Source of the DNA: an uncultured Muribaculaceae bacterium
GTDB lineage: Bacteria; Bacteroidota; Bacteroidia; Bacteroidales; Muribaculaceae
NCBI GenBank assembly: GCA_910588035.1
Contig: CAJUPY010000012.1
Coordinates: forward strand, 1-64,000
Length of the DNA: 64,000 nt
Reading direction: 5' to 3'
A program made the translations under genes and the position numbers. Positions 16,796 through 26,900 of this stretch are shown here, one piece after another (within the stretch, counting starts at the first letter, position 1; every line of letters starts with the position of its first letter). The notes beneath the pieces were generated by a model, which ran no database searches, was not told where the DNA came from, and worked only from the letters and a program-made list of their open reading frames with translations.

Positions 16796-18595
16796 ATGAA
16801 GCGCTTCATCTTGATGATGACTGCGCTTCTTGTCATATCTTTTTTCATATCTCCCACAAGGGCTCAGGTGCCCGACAATGACAATACACCGATAAAACCG
16901 ACTGTCGGCGACGCCGACAGGCATCAGAGAGGCAAAATATTTCTTGAACGCGCCGACCACTTGCGTGCTGTCTCCGATGTCGAATACCAGATTCTGGTAG
17001 GTGATGTTCAATTTCGCAAAGGCGATATGTTCATGTATTGTGACAGCGCACATTTCTATGATCAGAAAAACTCGATAGAAGCGTTCGGCAATGTAAGGAT
17101 GGAACAGGGTGATACTCTTTTTGTCTACGGTGACGAGCTTATCTACACCGACTCGACCGAGTTGGCGGTGCTTTATGCCGACAATGGCAAGAAGGTCAGG
17201 TTGATCAACCGCGACGTGGAACTGCAGACCAATCCGTTCTACTATGACATGAGCATCGATCTGGGTTATTATGAAAACGGTGGAGTCCTGACCGACAGAC
17301 AAAACCGGCTGACATCAGTTTACGGCGAATACGCACCGAACACTGCAGAAGCACTCTTCAGAGAGAATGTCGAACTCGAATCTCTGAACAAAGGTGATAC
17401 CTTAAACATTTTCACCGAACAACTTTATTATAACACAAACACACACATCGCCGAAATGGACGTTCCGTCGGTCATAACCAACCGCGACGGCAAAATCTAC
17501 ACCGACAGCGCGATATACAACACCGAGACTTCGCTCGCAAATTTATATCGCCGATCTGTAGTCGTCACAACCCAGAACAACCGTCTGACTGGCGACTCGC
17601 TTATCTATGACCGCAACGCCGGTTTTGGAGAAGCATTTGGCAACATGATTCTGACCGACTCGGCCCACAACATGAAACTCACCGGTGAATATGGGTTCTA
17701 CAACGAGTTGACCGACAGCGCGTTTGTGACCGGCCGCGCGCTTGCAAAGGAATATTCCCAAGGTGACACCCTCTACCTCCACGGAGACACGATACGCACT
17801 TTTGCCGTCATCACACCTCCGGCCGAAATTGACTCAGTCTTCGTTCCGGCCGACACCACCCATTATCTCGTGGCTGCCCACCGGGTCAAATTCTATCGTT
17901 CAGACATGCAGGGAATATGTGACTCGATGACTTTTGTGCAAAAAGACTCGATGCTGCACCTCGACATTCACCCCATTGTCTGGAGTGACAACCGTCAGAT
18001 TTTCGGCAACAAGATTTTGGTTCATCTCAATGACTCGACCGTCGACTATGCTCATCTGCCCGATTTCGGTTTCATGGCCGAAGAAATCGAAGAGGGGTTC
18101 TATCAACAGCTGACAGGTAAGGAAATGATGGCTATATTTGAAAACGGAGAACTAAGAAAACTCGACGTCAGCGGCAATGTAGAGGCTGTCTCGTTTCCTG
18201 AAGAAGCAGATTCGACCTACAATAAATTCGCCACTCTTGAAAGCAGTTTTCTGTCGGCACTTTTCAAAGGAAGGGCACTCGAGCGCATGAAAACATGGCC
18301 TGAGTCATCAAGCGTGATCACTCCGTTGTATCTGGCCAAACGCGCCGACCTCTACCTCAAACAATTCAACTGGTATCCGACACTCCGGCCGACTTCACCC
18401 GAAGATGTGTTTGTCATAACCGAAGAATTCATCAATCTGATGAAAGAACCGGTAAAGGCCACCACATCGCGTCCGGGCATGTCTCAACCCCGTCCCGGAA
18501 AAATTAATAACAAACGTGCGGGCCTCAACGATCTGAAGGCTCCGCCACCAATCAATGATCAGCAACCCAATGACAATGAACAGCCAGCATCTTAA
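16796..18595 (+). CDS. OstA-like (LptA/LptD N-terminal type) protein
   Basis: The 599-residue exported protein is built of OstA/LptA-type repeats. These form an open beta-jellyroll that carries lipopolysaccharide across the periplasm. Repeated strand patterns such as GDVQFRKGDMFMYCDSA, GNVRMEQGDTLFVYGDELIY and NRLTGDSLIYD run through the N-terminal two thirds. No LptD beta-barrel follows, so it is an LptA-like bridge part rather than a full LptD. ATG 16796 places the signal peptide KRFILMMTALLVISFF at the N-terminus; ATG 16757 would add 13 polar residues. It lies 36-75 bases after the SurA-like gene and overlaps the next gene. Confidence 0.87.
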   Translation: MKRFILMMTALLVISFFISPTRAQVPDNDNTPIKPTVGDADRHQRGKIFLERADHLRAVSDVEYQILVGDVQFRKGDMFMYCDSAHFYDQKNSIEAFGNVRMEQGDTLFVYGDELIYTDSTELAVLYADNGKKVRLINRDVELQTNPFYYDMSIDLGYYENGGVLTDRQNRLTSVYGEYAPNTAEALFRENVELESLNKGDTLNIFTEQLYYNTNTHIAEMDVPSVITNRDGKIYTDSAIYNTETSLANLYRRSVVVTTQNNRLTGDSLIYDRNAGFGEAFGNMILTDSAHNMKLTGEYGFYNELTDSAFVTGRALAKEYSQGDTLYLHGDTIRTFAVITPPAEIDSVFVPADTTHYLVAAHRVKFYRSDMQGICDSMTFVQKDSMLHLDIHPIVWSDNRQIFGNKILVHLNDSTVDYAHLPDFGFMAEEIEEGFYQQLTGKEMMAIFENGELRKLDVSGNVEAVSFPEEADSTYNKFATLESSFLSALFKGRALERMKTWPESSSVITPLYLAKRADLYLKQFNWYPTLRPTSPEDVFVITEEFINLMKEPVKATTSRPGMSQPRPGKINNKRAGLNDLKAPPPINDQQPNDNEQPAS

Positions 18596-19868
18596 CGACC
18601 TGATGTCGTTTCTCGACAACAGTCCCTGTAACTTCTTCGCCGTTAAAACGATAAGCCGCATTCTCGATGAGAATGGGTTCACCCGTCTTGATCCGCGCGA
18701 TAAGTGGAATCTCAAGAAAGAAGGCAAATATTACTTCACTAAAAACGATTCGGCTCTGTTTGCTTTTGTCACGGCAGCCGAAACTGTCGAGAACGGGTTC
18801 AAGATAATCTCGGCCCACAGCGATTCTCCCGGATTCCGCATCAAGCCGAATGCCGAGATGCTGACCGACGGAAATATATTGAAATTAAACACCGAGGTCT
18901 ATGGAGGTCCTATTCTATACACCTGGTTTGATCGCCCGCTGTCAATTGCCGGACGCGTGATTGTCAAGACCGATGACCCGCTCCGTCCCGAGACCCGATT
19001 GCTGAAAATAGATCGTCCGGTGTTGACAATTCCTCATCTTGCAATTCATTTCAACCGCGCGGTCAACGACGGTAATCCTCTTTCAAAACAGAAAGACATG
19101 CTTCCTGTCATCGCTAAATTAAATGACATTGCAGAAAAAGACAATTTCATTCTCAATCTCATAGCAGGTGAACTTCACGTCAATGCCTCTGACATTCTCG
19201 ACTTCGACCTGTCACTCTATGATACAACTCCGGCCTGCACTGTCGGTGTAAACAACGAATTTCTGACATCAGGTCGCATTGACGATCTCGAAATGGCACA
19301 CGCAGCCGTGACCGCACTTCTTGAGTCAGAATCAACCCACATGACCCGCATAGCTGCCATTTTTGACAACGAAGAAACCGGAAGCGGGACCAAACAGGGT
19401 GCCTGCTCTCCTGTCTTGATGAATCTGCTGATGAGAATAAACGAATCTTACGGCGGAAATTTCGAAAGCTATGTGAGAGCGGTCAACTCTTCATTCATGA
19501 TTTCTGCCGACAACGCCCACGGTGTTCACCCAAACTATGTCGAGAAACAAGATCCGACCAACCATCCTGTGCTCGGTCAAGGACCTGTCATCAAGATCAA
19601 CGCCAACTGCAAATATATGACCGATGCCGATTCAGCAGCTGTCTTCAAAGCAATTTGCCAACGCGCTGGTGTTCCTTGCCAGACATTTGTAAACCACAGC
19701 GACGTGGCAGGCGGATCTACGCTCGGAAACATTCTGACTTCTCAGATAGATCTCAGAGGTGTCGACATGGGTGCTGCACAATGGGCAATGCATTCTGTAC
19801 GCGAGACAGCAGCCGTCGCCGACATCGACTACACGATTGCCGCGTTCAGAGAATTTTTCAATTGCTGA
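18555..19868 (+). CDS. M18 family aminopeptidase
   Basis: This 437-residue cytoplasmic metalloaminopeptidase removes N-terminal, often acidic, residues from peptides. Two-metal site motifs of family M18 are visible: SAHSDSPGFRIKP near residue 88, RIDDLEMAHA near 240, FDNEETGSGTKQG near 275 and NHSDVAGGSTLG near 382. It has no signal peptide. Starts at 18555, 18570 and 18576 are all ATG; the later two reduce the overlap with the OstA-like gene, and the true one is not decided by the sequence. M18 peptidases usually form dodecamers. Confidence 0.95.
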   Translation: MISNPMTMNSQHLNDLMSFLDNSPCNFFAVKTISRILDENGFTRLDPRDKWNLKKEGKYYFTKNDSALFAFVTAAETVENGFKIISAHSDSPGFRIKPNAEMLTDGNILKLNTEVYGGPILYTWFDRPLSIAGRVIVKTDDPLRPETRLLKIDRPVLTIPHLAIHFNRAVNDGNPLSKQKDMLPVIAKLNDIAEKDNFILNLIAGELHVNASDILDFDLSLYDTTPACTVGVNNEFLTSGRIDDLEMAHAAVTALLESESTHMTRIAAIFDNEETGSGTKQGACSPVLMNLLMRINESYGGNFESYVRAVNSSFMISADNAHGVHPNYVEKQDPTNHPVLGQGPVIKINANCKYMTDADSAAVFKAICQRAGVPCQTFVNHSDVAGGSTLGNILTSQIDLRGVDMGAAQWAMHSVRETAAVADIDYTIAAFREFFNC

Positions 19869-19877
19869 TTCCACACC

Positions 19878-20609
19878 ATGAAACGAATATTATTTTTCGC
19901 GGCACTGATGCCGTGGCTTGTCGTTTCATGTGGCGAAGCCGACAATAAAAACTCCGGGGCAGACGATCAGCCTGTCGATCTGAGTTTTCTCGACAATGAC
20001 AGCACCTGCAATCCCTATCTTGTCAAATTTGATTCGATGCCAGACGGCGGACAAAAGATCAAGATAAACAGCGTCGGCCCTCTCGCGAGGACGTTCAACG
20101 ACAGCAACTACCGCCACTTGGCTGCCGCGACTGAAAACGGCATTACACCGATCGATTCAACTCCGATGGCATGGCATCTGCGGAAACCGCTGGTTAAAAT
20201 CGAGACCTGCCGCAACTATTATGTAGACGATCTGACCTTCTCGCTCCCCTATCTTGTGCCGGAAGCGAGAGATCTGCTCGACGACATAGGCCGCACGTTT
20301 ATCGACACACTCAACGCACGTGGTGGCGGACACTACCGCATCAAGGTGACAAGCGCACTACGCACCCCTGCAACAATAGCCAGACTCAGACGCCGAAACC
20401 GTAATGCCGTCGACTCTTCTGCCCACAGTTTCGGCACGACGTTTGACATCAGCTACGCCAAATTCATCTGCGACTCAGTCAACATTCCACGCACGCAAGA
20501 AGACCTGAAAAATCTGCTCGGCGAAATTTTGCAACAATATCGCATCGAAAACCGTTGCTATGTCAAATATGAACGCCGACAAGGGTGTTTTCACATAACT
20601 GTCAGATAA
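19878..20609 (+). CDS. DUF5715-like lipoprotein with peptidase M15-type motif
   Basis: The 243-residue protein begins with a lipoprotein signal (FAALMPWLVVSCGE) and has a C-terminal domain resembling DUF5715. The stretch SALRTPATIARL followed by SSAHSFGTTFDIS echoes the S-H-x-x-G-x-x-x-D metal motif of D-Ala-D-Ala carboxypeptidases of family M15. This suggests a peptidoglycan-acting hydrolase anchored in a membrane. A last histidine (CFHITVR) at the C-terminus could be a further metal ligand. The assignment rests on this motif pattern. It sits 9 bases after the M18 gene and 3 bases before the AsmA-like gene. Confidence 0.7.
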   Translation: MKRILFFAALMPWLVVSCGEADNKNSGADDQPVDLSFLDNDSTCNPYLVKFDSMPDGGQKIKINSVGPLARTFNDSNYRHLAAATENGITPIDSTPMAWHLRKPLVKIETCRNYYVDDLTFSLPYLVPEARDLLDDIGRTFIDTLNARGGGHYRIKVTSALRTPATIARLRRRNRNAVDSSAHSFGTTFDISYAKFICDSVNIPRTQEDLKNLLGEILQQYRIENRCYVKYERRQGCFHITVR

Positions 20610-20612
20610 CAG

Positions 20613-23600
20613 ATGCAAGAAGATCTGAAAATCAAAAACGATAACGAAAACAAGAAATCAAAGTCACCGCTGTGGCTTAAAATACTTAAATTCACCGGCT
20701 GGACAATTTTTGCAATTGTCGCGTCGGTCGTTTTACTTTGCACTCTGGCCGTCTGGATACTGACCCCGGCGCAACTCACCCCCTTGGTCGAACGCACGGC
20801 CACAGACTATCTTGACGCAGATGTAAAGATCAAAAAGGTTGAACTGACCTTCTGGCACACGTTTCCCAAAATGACACTCGACATCGACTCTGTGTCTGTC
20901 GTCAGCCGTTCTCTCAACAATCTGCCTGACAGCATAAGAATGACATTGCCGCCTGATGTCGATTCGCTGCTTTCGGTCGGTCGTTTCCACGGAGGCATTA
21001 ATATCGCAGCTCTTCCTTTGGGAAAAATCGCGTTATATGATCTGATCATTGAAAATCCGAATGTCAACCTTGTTAAAATCAACGATAATTCGGCGAATTA
21101 TCTGATCGTGCCTCAAAGTGACGAGAAAACCGACAGCTCGACGACAGTAATTCCCGACATAACCATAAACCGGTTTTCAATCACCGGGGCATACCCTGTG
21201 CGTTACCGGTCTCTCAACGACTCAGTAGATGTCGAGATTTATCTCAATGACATTGATTTCAGAGGAGCCGACCGACCCGACTACCGGCTCACGGTCAAAG
21301 CCGAAGGTCGTTCGCCGATGCTCGGAAACTTCAACCTCGACAATCTTCCAGTCAATCTCGACGGCAAAATATCATGGTCGCCTGAAGTACCCGATGCTTT
21401 GTCGATAAACCGATTCACCATTCAGGCCGACTCGCTCACGGCCGAATTTTCAACTGACATAAGCTACGACGAGGCAATCAGGTTCAACACGTTTGAAATC
21501 GAACTTAAAGACTGCAGTGCAAGCTATCTGCTGTCGTTGATACCCGATCGATTGTCCGACCTTGGAAATGAAACAGAAACAGACATGCGGTTCACAATCA
21601 AGGCCAAGCTTTCAGAACCTTACGTCTACGACATTACCGACACGGTGACATCGATACCATCACTCCGGGCTGAAATCGACATTCCCCCATGTCATTTAAA
21701 ATGGAAACAGCTCAATCTCAATAAATTCAGGCTTGCAGCAAATGCCGACATTGACGGTGACAGCCTTGATCTATCGGTTTTGAACATTGATGATTTTGAA
21801 GTTTCAGGCAAATCTATCAAATTTGACATGGCCGGAAAAATCAAGACACCTCTTAGCGATCCATTTGTCGATGCAAACATGACCGCAAACATTGATTTCT
21901 CAATGTTACCCGACTTGCTGATACATAAATTCGCATCGACATTGACCGGAAAAGTCTCAGCCGATGTATCACTCAGAATGCACCGGAGCGACCTCTCTCC
22001 AAACAGATTCCATAAACTGAAAGTAAAAGGCGACATTGACCTCGATGATTTCAAATTCGTTTCTCTCGACTCGATAACCCGCGCCACAGCCAAGGGAGGT
22101 TGCTTTCAGTTTGGCACAAATATGAAATTCATAAACGACAACCGTCCGGCCGTTGACTCTCTTTTGACCGCATCTATAAAAATAGACTCGGCATCTGTCA
22201 TCAGCGGCCCCATCACGCTGACCGCATCGGCACTCAAGGCCGGAATCGGCACCCGCCTTACAGCCGAACGGCCCGATTCATCAACCCTTGTTCCGTTTGG
22301 CGGACTCATCTCATTCACCCGCTTTACGGTCGACGACAGAAATGACAGCATCAGACTCAGACTCCGCGATGTCTCATGCCGGGCCTCACTGACCCGTTTT
22401 GAAGGTATAAAAAATTCGCCGCTGCTCGCCCTTAACTTTGACGCCGGACGCATTTTCGGAAACGAACGCCGCAATTTTGTCGGATTGACAAAGGGGCATG
22501 CCGACCTGAGGCTTCACCTGCGTAAACGAAACAGACCTCAACTGACCGATTCGGCAAGAATGGCCATGCGTCGCAGAAACACCGATGTCAATAAGAGCTC
22601 AGATCTTGACATTGAAGTGGATTCAGGATTGAAAGCAGCACTACAGCGTTGGGATCTACGCGGATCACTGAAAGCTGAGCAGGGCCGGTTTATCACGCCC
22701 GCGCTCCCTGTAATGAACCGTCTGTCAAACGTTGACCTCCGGTTCTCAACCGACTCTGTCACACTAACCGACCTTAACTACCGGATGGGGCACAGTGACT
22801 TCATTGTCAACGGCTGTGTCAGCAACATCCGACGGGCACTCTCACGCCGCCGCAACAACACCCTGAAGGTAAACTTCACCGTCAAGAGCGATACAATCGA
22901 CATAAACCAGATAAGCCGTCTGCTCATGAGCGGCGGAGCGACATTTGCCGACACCGGCAATTTCGGATCTGAAGATGAGATTCCCGATGAGATGCCGAAG
23001 GAAATCGAATCAGACGACTCAGTGTCGACGGCATTCATCGTTCCGGCCAATCTCTCCGCCAATCTGATTGTGAAAGCCGAAAATGTAATCTACACCGACC
23101 TCGTTCTTAACGACTTCAGCGGTCAGGTGCTGGTAGAGAACAGTGCGGTAAACCTCCACAATCTGTCGGCGTCGACCGACATAGGCTCACTGAATCTGAC
23201 TGCCTTGTATTCCGCACCAGATAAAAAGGATATTCAGTTTGGTCTCGGCCTGAAAATCGATAAATTCCACCTTGACAAAATGACGGCTCTTGTTCCGGCA
23301 ATAGACACACTGATGCCAATGCTCCACGATTTCAGCGGCATTATAAATGCCGACATAGCCGCGACCTCCCAGATCGACTCGTCGATGAACTTCGTCATGC
23401 CTACGCTTCAGGCTGCAATCAAACTGTCAGGCGACAGCCTTGTGCTGCTTGATGCCGACACTTTCAAGTCGCTGTCAAAGTGGCTGATGTTCAAAAACAA
23501 GAAACACAACATGATTGACAAAATGTCGGTCGAGATGGTGATAGACAATTCGACACTTGAAATTTTCCCCTTCATTTTCGACATAGACCGATACAAGCTC

Positions 23601-23981
23601 GGTGTCATGGGCAGCAACGATCTCGCGATGAATCTCAACTACCACATCTCGGTGTTGAAGTCTCCGATGCCGTTCAAGTTCGGAATCAACATCAAAGGAA
23701 ATGTCGACGACATGAAAATCAGGCTTGGAGGAGCTAAATTCAAAGGTAACAATGTCATCGAGCGTGTGTCAATAGCCGATACCACACGCATCAATCTTGT
23801 CAACCAGATTGAAAATGTGTTCAGACGCAGTGCCAGGACACGTCTCAGTCTAAATCGACGTAAAATTTCAAATGACATGTCGATCGAACCCGACATGATA
23901 TCGGCCGAAGATTCGGCGATGATGATCAAGGAAGGGTTCATAGACGCTCCGGCAACACCCGACACGACAGCCGTTAAATGA
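20613..23981 (+). CDS. AsmA family protein
   Basis: This very large (1122 residues) inner-membrane-anchored protein has one N-terminal helix (FTGWTIFAIVASVVLLCTLAVWIL, about residues 29-52). A long periplasmic region of repeating beta-strand pattern follows, characteristic of AsmA/TamB-like bridge proteins that move phospholipids to the outer membrane. Near the C-terminus the segment PFKFGINIKGNVDDMKIRLG matches the AsmA C-terminal region. It overlaps the helicase gene by four bases (ATGA). Together with the SurA-like and OstA-like genes it makes this operon an outer-membrane assembly set. Confidence 0.88.
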   Translation: MQEDLKIKNDNENKKSKSPLWLKILKFTGWTIFAIVASVVLLCTLAVWILTPAQLTPLVERTATDYLDADVKIKKVELTFWHTFPKMTLDIDSVSVVSRSLNNLPDSIRMTLPPDVDSLLSVGRFHGGINIAALPLGKIALYDLIIENPNVNLVKINDNSANYLIVPQSDEKTDSSTTVIPDITINRFSITGAYPVRYRSLNDSVDVEIYLNDIDFRGADRPDYRLTVKAEGRSPMLGNFNLDNLPVNLDGKISWSPEVPDALSINRFTIQADSLTAEFSTDISYDEAIRFNTFEIELKDCSASYLLSLIPDRLSDLGNETETDMRFTIKAKLSEPYVYDITDTVTSIPSLRAEIDIPPCHLKWKQLNLNKFRLAANADIDGDSLDLSVLNIDDFEVSGKSIKFDMAGKIKTPLSDPFVDANMTANIDFSMLPDLLIHKFASTLTGKVSADVSLRMHRSDLSPNRFHKLKVKGDIDLDDFKFVSLDSITRATAKGGCFQFGTNMKFINDNRPAVDSLLTASIKIDSASVISGPITLTASALKAGIGTRLTAERPDSSTLVPFGGLISFTRFTVDDRNDSIRLRLRDVSCRASLTRFEGIKNSPLLALNFDAGRIFGNERRNFVGLTKGHADLRLHLRKRNRPQLTDSARMAMRRRNTDVNKSSDLDIEVDSGLKAALQRWDLRGSLKAEQGRFITPALPVMNRLSNVDLRFSTDSVTLTDLNYRMGHSDFIVNGCVSNIRRALSRRRNNTLKVNFTVKSDTIDINQISRLLMSGGATFADTGNFGSEDEIPDEMPKEIESDDSVSTAFIVPANLSANLIVKAENVIYTDLVLNDFSGQVLVENSAVNLHNLSASTDIGSLNLTALYSAPDKKDIQFGLGLKIDKFHLDKMTALVPAIDTLMPMLHDFSGIINADIAATSQIDSSMNFVMPTLQAAIKLSGDSLVLLDADTFKSLSKWLMFKNKKHNMIDKMSVEMVIDNSTLEIFPFIFDIDRYKLGVMGSNDLAMNLNYHISVLKSPMPFKFGINIKGNVDDMKIRLGGAKFKGNNVIERVSIADTTRINLVNQIENVFRRSARTRLSLNRRKISNDMSIEPDMISAEDSAMMIKEGFIDAPATPDTTAVK

Positions 23982-26900
23982 AAAAAGAACTTGCCGCTAA
24001 CATTTTCTCGACCGTAGCCTCATTGTTTGACAGCGATGATAGCTTGCGCACACGCTATTCCGAGATCAACAGTGAATTTTGCCGCCTTGCCGATCTTCTG
24101 ACCCGCGATGTCTCAATCTCGTTCTCAGGTATTCTCCCAAGAGTCGATTTCCTGATAAGGTCAAACAGCGACAAGCCCGGCATGAGAGAGGTGGCTCCAT
24201 ACGTGCACGCGCTCCGGTTCAGGCTTCATAACTTAGACGGAACCGACGATCTGACATTATCGGAGAATTTCAGTCATGACCTCACCACACTTGCCCGTTG
24301 GACATCAATTCTGCTTGATGTCTCTATTCCGGCTGCACTTTCTGTAAAATTCCCTAAGATCAGGCAACGCCTCTCCGGCCATAACCGCCACCAAAGCTGC
24401 CGGCGACTTATAGTTGACATGGCCGATGAACAGCTATTGTCTTGCCGGTCCGATTCAGAACAGATGGAATTTGTCAAGGTTAGTCTTAACCACGAGATAG
24501 CCGGAACAAAATATGACTTCACGTATCTGAGACCGTCTATATATGCCGGATCCCAGATCAACATAATTTCCGGAGAACGGGAAAATGACACATTCTATCC
24601 TGAACTCATAGTTCTCGAACCCGACTACCTGGTAGATATCTCGGGAATCGCAGCGTGTTTCGAGACATATGCCACGTCGCCCGATGTAGCTTTGATCAAC
24701 AAAATAAAACCGGAGACAGTCAGCGGTGCCGCTCTTCTGGGTAATTTTTCCGGCGAACTTCTCGACGAGGCGATGCACCGGAAGGAAGATAAACCGTTTG
24801 ACTACCGTGAGGCTATAAAGTCGTTCTCATCACGAAACGCCTTGAAAATAGCAGCCTGTGAAGATATGCCCGATGATTTCCATTTGCTGGCTCAGGCTCA
24901 ACAACACAACATCGAGAACGCGATCAGAAAAGCCCTTCCCCACTCCGGATCGTTCAAACGCGACCTTGTCGTGCTCGAACCGTCGTTTTTCTGTGAAGCT
25001 CTCGGACTGCAAGGACGTATGGACATGCTTCAGACTGATTTCTCATTGCTGATAGAACAGAAATCGGGCAAAGGAGAAAACTGGAGACCCCCGTTCATAA
25101 AACCGCTGCATAAAGAGCAACACTATGTTCAGCTTCTCTTGTATCAGGCATTACTACACTATGGTTTTGACATCGCAAACGGTCGTATAAACTCGTTTCT
25201 GCTTTATTCCAAATATGAACAGCCGCTGCTCAAACTCGGCAATTCACCACGGTTGCTCTCAAAGGCAATGGAAATCAGAAATCAGATCGCGGCACGTGAG
25301 TTCGAATATGCCTCTACCGGATTCAAACGTCTGACCGATCTTAGTCCTGACCGCCTCAACCTGAACAATGTCACGGGAACATTGTGGGAAAAATTCACAG
25401 CTCCTCAACTCAGATCACTTCTATCGCCCCTTCACACAGCCGATGAAATCACGCGCCGCTATGTCTTGAGGTTCATGAGATTCATTGCAATGGAGCATAT
25501 GTGCGCCAAAACCGGATTTAATTCCGACACATCGACTTCGGGGTTTTCGGGTGCGTGGTCAGTGCCACACAGCGACAAAAAAAATGCGGGAGACATCATC
25601 GACAACCTGACCGTCGACTCTTTTGAAAGAGATGAAAACGGAAGCATCACTTCTGTTGTTCTACTGACTCCCGAAAACGAATCGACCGACGATTCAAATT
25701 TCAGACCCGGAGACATCGTTGTTCTATATTCCTATCGTGAAGGGACGTCCCCCGACATGAGACGTTCAATAGCGATACGCCCTTCAGTAACCGGAATCGG
25801 CGGACGCGAGATAAAACTGAAACTGCGTCAGCCACAGTCGAGCGAAGTTTTGCTCAACCTCAAATCCCACTATGCGATCGAGCACGACTACCTCGACTCG
25901 GCGACCCGCTCCCAATATCGGGCGGTCTACTCTCTTCTAACGGCACCCGACCGTAGAGTCAAACTGATTCTCGGCTTACGCGAGCCTGAAGTTGACAAGT
26001 CAATAACCTTGCGCGGAGATTACGGAACATTCAACGAACCGGTGCTTAAAGCAAAACAGTCACGCGACATTTTCATGATTATCGGACCTCCCGGAACCGG
26101 AAAAACCTCACACGGTCTTGTCAATATTCTTATTGAAGAACTGACAGAAGAAAAATGTTCCGTTCTTCTGACAGCCTACACTAACCGCGCGGTCGATGAA
26201 ATCTGCTCACAACTCGACAGCCACGGAATCGATTACATCAGAATAGGCTATGAGCCTGGCTGCGCACCACAACACCGCGATCATCTGCTCGAACATCGCG
26301 CAGGCAAGAGATCGACAATCAATGATTTCAGAAATGTCATTGCAGAGACACGCGTGATTGTCGGAACGACACAGGCTTTTTCGGCATCATCTCAGATTTT
26401 CTCTATCAAACAATTCTCACTTGCCATTGTCGATGAGGCGTCGCAGATACTGGAACCCAATTTGCTCAACCTGTTGTGTGCGGTCAACAACGGTGTTCCG
26501 GCAATAGGGCGATTCGTGTTGATCGGAGACCATAAACAGCTGCCTGCAGTAGTCAGACAACCGGTCGAGCAATCGAGAGTTGACGACAGACTGCTTGACA
26601 AAATAAATCTGACCGACTGCCGCCGTTCGTTTTTCGAACGCTATCTGTCGCTTGCCGGTGACCAAAACATCCACATGCTCAAAAGCCAGGGGCGCATGCA
26701 CGAGCAAATTGCCACGATCGCATCACAGATGTTCTATGGCAACAGTCTGTCGGCCATTCCCCTCCCCCACCAAAAAGAGCGACTGATCCCGACAGGGAGT
26801 GATACACACTTCGGCTCAATGCTCGACAATAGCCGCGTCTCTTTTGTAAATGTCATTCCCGACCCAAGCGACTTCTGCGGCAATGCCAATAACGCCGAAG

